DNA of 64,000 nt from Thalassoglobus neptunius (GTDB lineage: Bacteria; Planctomycetota; Planctomycetia; Planctomycetales; Planctomycetaceae), in the NCBI RefSeq assembly GCF_007859735.1, contig NZ_SIHI01000001.1, positions 914,170-978,169 on the forward strand, read 5' to 3'. Every line of letters starts with the position of its first letter. The first letter of the stretch is position 1. The translations under genes were made by a program, and so were the position numbers. Below, in pieces: positions 56,853 through 64,000 of this stretch. The notes beneath the pieces are model-generated. The model was given only the letters and a program-made list of their open reading frames with translations, was not told the DNA's origin and made no database searches.

Positions 56853-57821
56853 TTCCAGCCACCGGATTGCTGTCGGAACATCCCCTTCGTGACCGCCTTC
56901 GAAGACTGTCAAACGCGTGGGACCCGCAGTGCGTCGAAAGAGAACGGAATGGCTCCGAGGCTCTTGCATTCCGCGAAAGCGTTCGGCCGTCGGAACGCTT
57001 TGTTCCTGGACCATGTGACTGATCAGTGATTCTGCAACGACTTTTTCTGCAAAACCCGACTGACTCGCAACCTGATTGAAAGCATTGATGCTATGGCTGA
57101 TCGGGACGCTTCCCGTGTGCCCATCATGTATCCCGACCTGAATATCAAGCGGAACATCAACCGCCGAATCCAGCCAGGATTTAGGTGATCGGTTTCGGTA
57201 CTCCGAATCAATGGTCTCGGACTCGCCGGGAGAACCGCCGGTCACTGCCTCCATTTGCTTGGCATATTTCAGTCCGGCCGCTTGTGTTTCGTCATGCCAA
57301 TTCGCGAGGTCCCAGATGCCCACCCATGCAGAAACACCAGCCCAATAATCAGGGTGGCGCCCAGCCATGAGCATCGAGAGATGCCCACCGCCAGAGACTC
57401 CGGTGAGATAGACGCGGTCGGGAGCAACTCCGTGTTCTTTGATCATCCAGTCAACGGCATCAATGACATCCTGGACGGCCAATTCCGATCCACACGCTTC
57501 CGGACCGGTATTCGCCCCGCGAAAATTCGGGTGAATGACCGCCCACCCGCGATCGGCACACTCTTCGGCGGCAACCTCGATATGTCCCTTCTGGCGATAG
57601 TTACCGCTCCAGGTATGAAGCAGCACCAACAGGGGAAGGCTCTTCCGGTCGGAATCCGATTCCTTCGGAAGGAACATTAAGGCGGGCTGAGTCGTCTGAT
57701 CCGCTGTGCTCGGAATGCTGACCTCAACGAGATCCTGAGAAACTCCAGTCCGGCACAGCGACAGAATGACGAGCATCGCGAGAACGAAGTGCCGCGAGAC
57801 CAAGCTTGATAACCGAATCAT
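56808..57821 (-). CDS. secreted alpha/beta hydrolase (esterase/peptidase-like)
   Basis: 337 residues with a signal peptide (FVLAMLVILSLCRTGVSQ). Alpha/beta hydrolase core: LLVLLHTWSGNYR (oxyanion), nucleophile elbow GVSGGGH with Ser, then GIHDGH carrying the acid Asp and EGGHEGD with the catalytic His. Dienelactone-hydrolase/prolyl-oligopeptidase-like branch; substrate unknown. ATG 57821 is preferred because GGAGAAGGA precedes it and the signal peptide starts there; longer readings add basic residues. The 3' end overlaps the convergent GT4 gene by 45 bp. Confidence 0.87.
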   Translation of the reverse strand: MIRLSSLVSRHFVLAMLVILSLCRTGVSQDLVEVSIPSTADQTTQPALMFLPKESDSDRKSLPLLVLLHTWSGNYRQKGHIEVAAEECADRGWAVIHPNFRGANTGPEACGSELAVQDVIDAVDWMIKEHGVAPDRVYLTGVSGGGHLSMLMAGRHPDYWAGVSAWVGIWDLANWHDETQAAGLKYAKQMEAVTGGSPGESETIDSEYRNRSPKSWLDSAVDVPLDIQVGIHDGHTGSVPISHSINAFNQVASQSGFAEKVVAESLISHMVQEQSVPTAERFRGMQEPRSHSVLFRRTAGPTRLTVFEGGHEGDVPTAIRWLESQGPRSPTRVSGSE

Positions 57822-58013
57822 TCCTTCTCCGTTCGCTGCGAGAGCAAGTTGCTCTTTCCTGTGCACTCGCTTGAACTCTTTCATCAGACAGAAGACTGAG
57901 TTTGCTCGTGCGAGTGAGTGCAAATCAAAACAGAAAATGCTTTAAACATGACTCTTGCATGCAAATCCGTTGACGATGCCAACTGAAACTCAACTCAACA
58001 AAAAACAGCTCGA

Positions 58014-58793
58014 CTACGACAATCCGCCAGTTCGCGACTGGAGCGTATTGACCGCTTTGAGGAATCGTTGTTGAATATCGAGTGGAATTTCTGAGAACTG
58101 ATCGAGAAGTTCTGGCGACAGGACTGTTGTCACTCTTTCGATGGCAGCAGCGGCGCGTTTATACAAATCCGCAGCTTCGGGATCGCTTCTTTCCTGCTGA
58201 TCCTCACCAGCGACTTCTCCGCGTGCACCTTTGCCAAACGGAGCGTATTCCCCCTGCCCCGCTTCTCTTGGAGCAGATGAAACAGTCTCTGCACGTCCTG
58301 ATGAAGCGCCCGCTCCCGCCATGGCAGGTTCGCGGCCTTCATCAACTTCCTCGACGCGTTGCAGCGAATTCTGATCGATGCTCAGATATTCTGGGGCGAC
58401 GCTGAACGGCGGAAGCTCTTCGGAAGGCTCCTTGAGATCTTCCCCATGCTGGGCACGTCGCCAGGCTTTCATTTCGGCGACGGTGGCTTCGATTTCGTTG
58501 GCCCACTGGAGACACTTTGCAGCGTCGTCCCAGTTAACGGCAACGTAAAAGTGCGACCACTTCAAGTTCGGATAGTCTCCGCTGACATCTGCGAAACACT
58601 CCCAGACACGGCGGCGTTGATAAACCTGATCCCCGCTCAAACCGATCAGCGCTCCGAAATCGGCATCGGTTCGGCCACGTGAATAGCGTTCGGTCCACTC
58701 TGCAGCACACTCTCCGATGACCCAGTTGCACTGGCTCAATGCTTCTTGTGCGCGCGTAATCAGTTGGTCTTCTGACTGAATTTCCTGAGTCAT
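58014..58793 (-). CDS. unrecognised protein with possible helix-turn-helix
   Basis: 259 residues, not recognised. The first ~110 residues are Trp-rich and compact (CNWVIGECAAEWTERYSRGR; then FGALIGLSGDQVYQRRRVWECF, which could be a helix-turn-helix). It is followed by a Glu/Gly/Ala-rich, probably disordered middle (residues ~120-200) and a helical C-terminus (ADLYKRAAAAIERVTTVLSPEL). Resembles accessory DNA-binding or DUF3102-like proteins in layout only. ATG 58793 (MTQEIQ) is used. It is reverse-strand and divergent from panC. Confidence 0.6.
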   Translation of the reverse strand: MTQEIQSEDQLITRAQEALSQCNWVIGECAAEWTERYSRGRTDADFGALIGLSGDQVYQRRRVWECFADVSGDYPNLKWSHFYVAVNWDDAAKCLQWANEIEATVAEMKAWRRAQHGEDLKEPSEELPPFSVAPEYLSIDQNSLQRVEEVDEGREPAMAGAGASSGRAETVSSAPREAGQGEYAPFGKGARGEVAGEDQQERSDPEAADLYKRAAAAIERVTTVLSPELLDQFSEIPLDIQQRFLKAVNTLQSRTGGLS

Positions 58794-59158
58794 GAATTCC
58801 TTTGCTCTCTCATTAGAAGTGACCAAACATGTTGATCACCTGACCATAACAACTCATCCACACAGTTTTCTATTCGATGTCCCGTGTCCGGTGACCCCTT
58901 CTGAGTCATTTTCCGGTTCAAATCAGGTTGTGGGACGTACTCACCTGCGATCTCAGGAAAATCCGCTAAACTTGCCCCGAACTTCCCAGAGTTTGATCTC
59001 CGATCACTGTGGAAGGGTTCATTAGACGAATTTTCACCGGTTCATGCTTGCGGCGTCGGAAAATTTCCGAGTCGGTCCGCAGGATTGTCACGAATCCCGG
59101 CTAGGCAGCTTCAGCATGACTACGGTAACGATGTGAAGAGAATGTCAAGGACTCCACA
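58794..59158. other. 365-bp divergent region upstream of panC
   Basis: Promoter region for the unrecognised protein (reverse) and panC (forward). It holds the 15-bp palindrome at 59056-59070 and a TCATCCACA, one base from a DnaA box, near 58855. No gene seen. Confidence 0.45.
59056..59070. promoter_or_regulatory. 15-bp palindrome upstream of panC
   Basis: TCGGAAA-A-TTTCCGA is a perfect 7-bp inverted repeat around one central base, 89 bp before the panC start. It is a strong operator candidate; regulator unknown. Confidence 0.45.
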
Positions 59159-60010
59159 ATGGAAGTGACAACTGAAGTCCGTGAAACGCGTCAACTTCTT
59201 CGGGAAGCGCGGCAGAAAGGTTGCCGAATTGGCTGTGTGCCGACAATGGGCGCTCTTCACGCTGGTCATTTGAGCCTGGTCGAAGAGTGTCGAAAAAGTG
59301 TGGATTTCGTGTTGGTAACAATTTTCGTCAACCCAACACAGTTCGGCCCCTCAGAAGATCTCGAACGGTATCCCCGCCCATTGGCACAGGATCTGAACGC
59401 TTGTGAGCATGCCCAAGTCGATGCGGTATTCACTCCGGAGATCTCGACACTCTACCCCGAAGGATTCGACACGTGGGTCGAATGTGGCGAAATTTCCAGA
59501 ATTCTGGAAGGAGCCTCTCGTCCGGGACATTTTCGGGGTGTCACGACAATCGTCGCCAAGCTGTTGAATATCGTTCAGCCCGATGTCGCCTGTTTCGGAC
59601 AAAAAGACTACCAGCAGCAAACGATCATTCGTCAGATGGTCCGAGACCTCGATATTCCGACAGAAATCGTCGTTTGTCCAACCCTGCGTGAAGCAGACGG
59701 ACTCGCTTTGAGTAGCCGGAATGCCTATCTCAACGAACAACAGCGAGCATCCGCCGTCGCCCTGTTTCAAGCCTTGGAACAAGCTGAAGAACTGCTTCAA
59801 GCTGGCAACGTTTCTTTTCAGGAAGTTGAAGAGGCGATGATTGAGCGTCTGAAGTCATTTGAGGGTGTCGATCCGGAATATGCTGTGATTCGAAATCCTG
59901 ACACTTTACAGGAACCGAGTGAGTCTTTGACGTCCGTTGTGGCCCTGATTGCTGCTCGATTGGGGAAGACACGACTGATCGATAACCGTACGATTCCAAT
60001 CACGAAATGA
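59159..60010 (+). CDS. panC: pantothenate synthetase
   Basis: 283 residues. Condenses pantoate and beta-alanine with ATP in coenzyme A biosynthesis. Signatures: CVPTMGALHAGHLSL (ATP-binding HxGH-type), FVNPTQFGPSEDLERYPR, the dinucleotide-binding GASRPGHFRGVTTIV, FGQKDYQQ and LALSSRNAYL. All typical positions are present. AAGGA precedes ATG 59159. panB and panD are not adjacent. lgt follows 190 bp downstream and may be co-transcribed. Confidence 0.96.
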   Translation: MEVTTEVRETRQLLREARQKGCRIGCVPTMGALHAGHLSLVEECRKSVDFVLVTIFVNPTQFGPSEDLERYPRPLAQDLNACEHAQVDAVFTPEISTLYPEGFDTWVECGEISRILEGASRPGHFRGVTTIVAKLLNIVQPDVACFGQKDYQQQTIIRQMVRDLDIPTEIVVCPTLREADGLALSSRNAYLNEQQRASAVALFQALEQAEELLQAGNVSFQEVEEAMIERLKSFEGVDPEYAVIRNPDTLQEPSESLTSVVALIAARLGKTRLIDNRTIPITK

Positions 60011-60199
60011 GACTCAATCCTGGCCTGAATCGGTTCAAACGTTTCGGATCACTGGCAGTCTCTTTTCACTGTAGTCTTGAGCATTCATGGCCTCACTCTA
60101 CATTCAAACCTGATCGCGAATCTCTCGACATTGGATTGATTGACAGTTTCCGCTGAGTGACTGTGCTGAGAATTCGAAGCCCCTGGACGGACCCTGACT

Positions 60200-61261
60200 G
60201 TGCGACAAACACTTTTTCGAATCTGGATGGAACGGCCCTGGGCCTTGTGGACCAGTTTTCCCGACCAAACTCCGCGAGTCGGAGTCTGCTGGGTCGTTTT
60301 ATTTCTGGCAGCTGTCTTCGTGATTGTGCATCTGATTCGCGGTCAGAAAGCGGCACTGATGGATCGCACCAACTGGCTCAGTTGGGGCGCAGCCCTCATT
60401 TTGTTGAGCGGGCAACCCGTTCTGGGAATCTTTCCGGAGACACTTCCGGTCTTCGGCTACGGAACGATGGTTCTGATCGGATTCGTCAGCGCCCTCTGGT
60501 TTTCTTGCGTCCGAGCGAAATCGGTCGGCTTCGATCCCGACATCATTCTTGACGCGGCGTTCTGGGTTCTCGGTCTTGGAATTGTCGGAGGCCGGTTGGC
60601 ATTCCTCATTCAGTACGGCCATTTTGTGTTCGCGAATGCACAAGGACCTTTTGATCTGCTCTTCCGTGCGGTGAATCTCTCTGAGGGAGGGTTGGTGCAG
60701 ATCGGAGGACTAGTCGGAGGAACGTTAGGTTTCCTGCTGTTCTGCTATCGTCGAAATTTGAACTTCCTCGAATTCGCAGACATCATGACGCCTGCGATCT
60801 TCATTGGGATTGGGTTCGGTCGGATCGGATGCTTGTTGAATGGCTGTTGTTACGGTGACCCGTGCAATCTCCCGTGGGGGATTCAATTTCCGGCTGACAG
60901 CGTGACGTTCGGAGAACTCGCATCGCGAGGATTTGTCGATCCGGACGCTGCAATGACTTATCTCATGCATCCAACGCAGATTTACAGTTCTATCAATGGT
61001 TTCGTTCTCGCATTAGTGACGGGTGTCTACTATTGGTATCGAAAGCATACGGGAGACGTGTTCGCACTCGGAGCTATTCTGTATGCAATCACTCGGACAC
61101 AGCTTGAGTTTTTGCGTGCCGATGAACTGGGGCAATTGGGAACCGGGCTCACGATTTCGCAGATTTACAGCATTGGAATTCTTGCGTTTGGAGTCATTGT
61201 ATTGCTCACAGGACCGATGCGATCCAAGCCCCAGCAAACTCCTGCCGTCCCAACGACTTGA
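60200..61261 (+). CDS. lgt: prolipoprotein diacylglyceryl transferase, Cys-variant signature
   Basis: 353 residues, about seven to eight membrane helices. Lgt transfers diacylglycerol from phosphatidylglycerol to the lipobox Cys of prolipoproteins; the DUF1573 protein and the tetrahaem protein in this window both have lipoboxes. The Lgt signature, normally GRIGNFINGE, reads GRIGCLLNGCCYGD here, so two positions that are Asn and Glu in E. coli are Cys. The same Cys-type variant occurs in several bacterial groups and is probably functional. GTG at 60200 gives the first helix at the proper distance. HPTQIYSS is another conserved block. Convergent with the GT2 gene, 18 bp apart. Confidence 0.88.
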   Translation: MRQTLFRIWMERPWALWTSFPDQTPRVGVCWVVLFLAAVFVIVHLIRGQKAALMDRTNWLSWGAALILLSGQPVLGIFPETLPVFGYGTMVLIGFVSALWFSCVRAKSVGFDPDIILDAAFWVLGLGIVGGRLAFLIQYGHFVFANAQGPFDLLFRAVNLSEGGLVQIGGLVGGTLGFLLFCYRRNLNFLEFADIMTPAIFIGIGFGRIGCLLNGCCYGDPCNLPWGIQFPADSVTFGELASRGFVDPDAAMTYLMHPTQIYSSINGFVLALVTGVYYWYRKHTGDVFALGAILYAITRTQLEFLRADELGQLGTGLTISQIYSIGILAFGVIVLLTGPMRSKPQQTPAVPTT

Positions 61262-61279
61262 TCAGCGACAACGCCCGGC

Positions 61280-62116
61280 TCATAGAGTCGGCGACGAGTC
61301 CGAGTCGTCCGCGAGGAAATTTTCTTCGCCTGACGCTCCTGTTCGATCCCGTTCCTGACGAACATCATCAGCGATGAGCATCCGCTGGAAGAACAACATC
61401 ATCAACGTACACAGGTAGCGGCGACCCATTTCGCGAAGCTTGAGATTCGTCGAACCCCAGGTGCGGCCTTCCCAGTGAATCGGGCATTGTTTGATTCGAT
61501 ATCCCGCGATCAGCGCACTGAGTGACATCTCCAATGTGATGTTGAAGTGACAAGATCGATAAGGACCGCACGACTGAATGACTTCCCGTCGATACGCTTT
61601 GAACGCATTCGTCAGGTCATTGAATCTGGTCCAGAACATCACGCGGATCGCAGTGTTGACGAATCGATTGACGATCAGCTTGAAGCGGGGGTAATTGTGG
61701 ACACTTCCCCCTTTGATGAATCTCGATCCGAAAACACAATCGTATTCTTCGTTGACGATGAGACGATAGTAGTTCAAGACATCCTGCGGGCGATCTGATA
61801 AGTCCGCCATGTAAATCACGACGACATCGCCTTCGGCGTAATTGAGTCCGCAGCGAATTGCTCGACCGAACCCACATGGCGCGGAATGGCGAATTAGACG
61901 GATTGCGGAGACCGACCTCTTTCTTTCCGAGACGAGTTCTTCGGTCCGGTCAGTACACCCATCTGCCACGACGATCAGTTCGACATCAAGTCCGGCCTCG
62001 GTGATGAGCGTCGTCACCAGTTCATCAAGACACGCCTGAATATTCTGTTCTTCATTGTGTGCCGGGATCACCAGCGAAAGTTGGGGGCGACTATTCAACG
62101 GACTCACTCGGGACAT
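61280..62116 (-). CDS. glycosyltransferase family 2
   Basis: 278 residues with GT-A fold motifs: LSLVIPAHNEEQNI, VVADGCTDRT, YMADLSDRPQD (DxD-like ADLSD) and NAFKAYRREVI. Dolichol-phosphate-mannose-synthase/polyprenyl-sugar-synthase-like, making a lipid-linked sugar from a nucleotide sugar. There is no long C-terminal membrane domain, so it is a soluble or peripheral enzyme. ATG 62116 is used and overlaps the end of the upstream GT39-like gene by 26 bp, so the operon is tightly packed. A longer start at 62158 is possible. Confidence 0.92.
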   Translation of the reverse strand: MSRVSPLNSRPQLSLVIPAHNEEQNIQACLDELVTTLITEAGLDVELIVVADGCTDRTEELVSERKRSVSAIRLIRHSAPCGFGRAIRCGLNYAEGDVVVIYMADLSDRPQDVLNYYRLIVNEEYDCVFGSRFIKGGSVHNYPRFKLIVNRFVNTAIRVMFWTRFNDLTNAFKAYRREVIQSCGPYRSCHFNITLEMSLSALIAGYRIKQCPIHWEGRTWGSTNLKLREMGRRYLCTLMMLFFQRMLIADDVRQERDRTGASGEENFLADDSDSSPTL

Positions 62117-63596
62117 AAATATTGACAAAGCAGTCTTGGGCTGTGACCTGCGTTCCAACCGTTGTGCTCAGGATAGCACCATATTGTTTTGGCCATTCAT
62201 CCTGGACAGCTTCTCCAGCAGCAAGCAAATATCGAAAGGGAATCTCGGCGTCTCCGTAGAAAAGTTCACGCTGTTGACACAAGAGAGTCTCACGTCCCGA
62301 AAGGTAGATGTCAAAGACATAGCTCGTGTCCGCTAAATACAGCCCCTCTTCTGGCATCTCCTCGAGAACCTGATCAATAAACTTCCCGGCATGGAATCGA
62401 GGATCCCCCCAGTTCACCCAATAAATCCCGGCCGATCGCAGTCCGCCTCCCGGAACGAAAATCACCAGCCCGACTACGACTGCTGCGGCTGTCGACAAAT
62501 ACCTGATCCGAACAGTGTTCGAAGTTAACCACGGTTGCAACGCCAATCCGATCGTGACGCAAACCCAAAACGTCGGATAGACCCAATACCCCTTGGTCGG
62601 GTGCATCCCTGCAACAGTCGCTGTCAGATAGAGACTTGAGCCCACAATCATCGCCAATGCTCCGGCATGTGAAGTCCGCTGCCTGAACAAAACTGCGAGG
62701 CTAAAGATTGCTCCGAAACCGAAGAATGCTGCCTGAAGCGGACCGAAGAACTCCCAGATTAAACCAAAGTGGTGACGAAAGGACGGAATCGGATTCAAGA
62801 GTCGCGAGCCGAGACCGGGGCCAGCACGATCAACGACATTCGCGAAGAACTGGCTTTGAAACTCCTGCGGAAACTTGACGATCAACGGCAACCACAACAT
62901 CAACACCGCCGCTGCCGAGAACGCAAGCAGACACCCGCGGGTAATTCGTTCCCGACTGCTGCCTTTTGCCGCGAGAACCCAGACTCCACATTGAAGACAG
63001 AAGACGAGCGCGAACGGATGAAAGAGTCCTCCCAAACCACACAAGGCACCAGCGACGACGATTCTCTTCCAATTCCAATTCCAATCCTCGGAGGGAGTCC
63101 ACAGCGTCAACACGGCTCCCCAACCGCACAGCATGCACAGCAAATCGGGCCGAGCCAGAATCGACGTAAACATCAACGGACGGGAGAAGGCCAGCAGACT
63201 CGCCGCGAACAGAGCCGCATTCCAGCCGCCGCCAAATCTTATCGCTGCAAAAAAGCAAAGACCGATTGCAAGGCATCCGCCGAAAAGCAGTGGCATTCGC
63301 GCGGTGGGATAGCCTCCGGGAAGCACCTGAAAGAAAGGAGCCTGAAAGTAAAACAATCCGGGCGGAAGCGCCATCAAACAGCGATCGGCGTTCTGATAGA
63401 AAGTGGCCCGATTGTCAGTCACCAGATAAGGAACACGCGGCACGCCTTCGTTCGCGACAGTCCATCCGGGAACGGCAAAGACCTGTTCATCCTGTCCCCC
63501 AGCTTGATGAACGACGAGGGGAAGTCGCAATCCAAAAAAGAGAACGATCGGGATGACACACCATTTCCAGGTTCCTCCTGACAGCAATTCAGTCAT
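62091..63596 (-). CDS. GT39/PMT-like polytopic glycosyltransferase
   Basis: 501 residues, about ten to twelve membrane helices, with the first periplasmic loop after helix 1 carrying DEQ (GGQDEQVF), the position where PMT/ArnT-like enzymes have acidic catalytic residues. Uses a polyprenyl-linked sugar as donor. The GT2 enzyme encoded just downstream could make that donor. ATG 63596 overlaps the stop of the upstream epimerase by 4 bases (ATGA). Likely an O-glycosylation or envelope-glycan enzyme. Confidence 0.85.
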   Translation of the reverse strand: MTELLSGGTWKWCVIPIVLFFGLRLPLVVHQAGGQDEQVFAVPGWTVANEGVPRVPYLVTDNRATFYQNADRCLMALPPGLFYFQAPFFQVLPGGYPTARMPLLFGGCLAIGLCFFAAIRFGGGWNAALFAASLLAFSRPLMFTSILARPDLLCMLCGWGAVLTLWTPSEDWNWNWKRIVVAGALCGLGGLFHPFALVFCLQCGVWVLAAKGSSRERITRGCLLAFSAAAVLMLWLPLIVKFPQEFQSQFFANVVDRAGPGLGSRLLNPIPSFRHHFGLIWEFFGPLQAAFFGFGAIFSLAVLFRQRTSHAGALAMIVGSSLYLTATVAGMHPTKGYWVYPTFWVCVTIGLALQPWLTSNTVRIRYLSTAAAVVVGLVIFVPGGGLRSAGIYWVNWGDPRFHAGKFIDQVLEEMPEEGLYLADTSYVFDIYLSGRETLLCQQRELFYGDAEIPFRYLLAAGEAVQDEWPKQYGAILSTTVGTQVTAQDCFVNIYVPSESVE

Positions 63597-64000
63597 CGCC
63601 CCCTCGAAATGGTCAGCCAGTCGTTTCGCGTCTCGGCGAAATCTGCGATCTCCGTCAAAATGGCATCACGTGTCCACTCGGGTGACCAGTCCCAAGTCTT
63701 TTGTGCGAGGCTGTTATCCAGAACGACCCACGGCAAGTCAAACGGTCGAGGATTGGGATCCGTCCCGACGACATGTTCTCCGAATCGCTGATCGCACCAA
63801 TGAGTCAGTTGTGCGAGTGACATTGCACTTTCAATGCCTCCTGAGACGTTGAGAAGCACCGGTCGCTCATCGTCGCTTTCGGCCTCGAACTGCTTCACGA
63901 CTAATCGAGCTAAATCGAATGGGTGAAGCATATCTCTCACCTGCGCGCCTGTTCCATCGAATCCGATGTACTTCAACGGTTGTCGCTGCTGATGAGAGTG
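63593..64000 (-). CDS. NAD-dependent sugar epimerase/dehydratase, C-terminal part
   Basis: Partial: runs off the right edge, with the N-terminal Rossmann half outside the window. The visible part has YIGFDGTGAQVRDMLHPFDLARLV and LLNVSGGIESAMSLAQL, the substrate-domain pattern of extended SDR epimerases such as CDP-paratose/tyvelose-type 2-epimerases. Provides the nucleotide sugar for the coupled GT39-like and GT2 genes; the exact sugar cannot be deduced. Its stop overlaps the next gene's ATG. Confidence 0.8.
   Translation of the reverse strand, partial: HSHQQRQPLKYIGFDGTGAQVRDMLHPFDLARLVVKQFEAESDDERPVLLNVSGGIESAMSLAQLTHWCDQRFGEHVVGTDPNPRPFDLPWVVLDNSLAQKTWDWSPEWTRDAILTEIADFAETRNDWLTISRGR

Noticed and set aside
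58794-59158. DnaA boxes in the panC upstream region
   Set aside because: Only one imperfect box (TCATCCACA) was seen, which is expected by chance.
62769-63581. A 270-residue forward reading frame
   Set aside because: Antisense to the GT39-like gene; its Gln/Arg/Ser-rich composition is the mirror of membrane-helix codons.

Overview
The window looks like chromosomal DNA of a planctomycete (Planctomycetota, probably Planctomycetaceae-like, moderate GC). This rests on protein types largely confined to that phylum or to the PVC group. They are DUF1501, DUF1549/DUF1553, DUF1571 and DUF1573 proteins, a HEAT-repeat protein with a Pirellula/Verrucomicrobium-type haem-binding CxxCH domain, a cysteine-rich beta-barrel porin, lone Flp-like pilins, large VWA/coiled-coil membrane proteins and a squalene-hopene cyclase. 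I see no prophage, insertion sequence, CRISPR array, rRNA or tRNA. It reads as core genome plus lineage-specific genes.

Layout. 1-13 kb, all forward except one gene: the tail of a MoxR/DUF58/VWA-type cluster (VWA membrane protein, then a 1,134+ residue membrane/coiled-coil protein), a sulfatase, an MFS transporter, ribose-phosphate pyrophosphokinase, a Rieske protein, an FHA protein, a reverse-strand Flp pilin and two overlapping small heat-shock genes. 13-21 kb: bioA and a CehA/McbA-type metallohydrolase (reverse), then a DUF1573 lipoprotein and squalene-hopene cyclase (forward). 21-26.5 kb: a DnaA-like ATPase without the N-terminal DnaA domains, followed by two signal peptidase I paralogues that share a zinc-ribbon insert and a beta-sandwich-like insert. 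26.7-35.3 kb: planctomycete-specific genes (DUF1549/1553, Nudix-like, transglutaminase-like, Gfo/Idh/MocA-like, haem-binding HEAT protein, DUF1571, pilin-like).

35.9-47.6 kb: a PLP aminotransferase, a small acidic-tailed membrane protein, a DUF1501 protein, a stand-alone sugar nucleotidyltransferase, a PNPOx-like flavoprotein, an ABC-2 exporter pair, a Ser/Thr kinase, accD, a histidine-phosphatase-fold pseudoenzyme and rpe. 48-54 kb: gap, rpmI and rplT (separated by a structured 415-bp leader and without infC), the porin, and a tetrahaem cytochrome fused to a degenerate 5'-nucleotidase-like domain. 54-64 kb: cdsA, a GT4 glycosyltransferase, a secreted alpha/beta hydrolase, an unrecognised protein, panC, lgt, and at the right edge a tightly overlapping reverse-strand glycan operon (epimerase, GT39-like, GT2).

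Shared themes are the cell envelope and secretion (lgt, two signal peptidases, cdsA, hopanoid cyclase, porin, glycosyltransferases, ABC exporter) and central metabolism (gap, rpe, prs, accD, bioA, panC). No single new multi-gene system stands out. The most unusual items are the modified signal peptidase pair, the DnaA paralogue, pseudoenzymes missing catalytic residues, the separated rplT leader, and a 7-codon reading frame with a strong Shine-Dalgarno sequence next to a large hairpin. Every call was made by reading the sequence; no database search was run.
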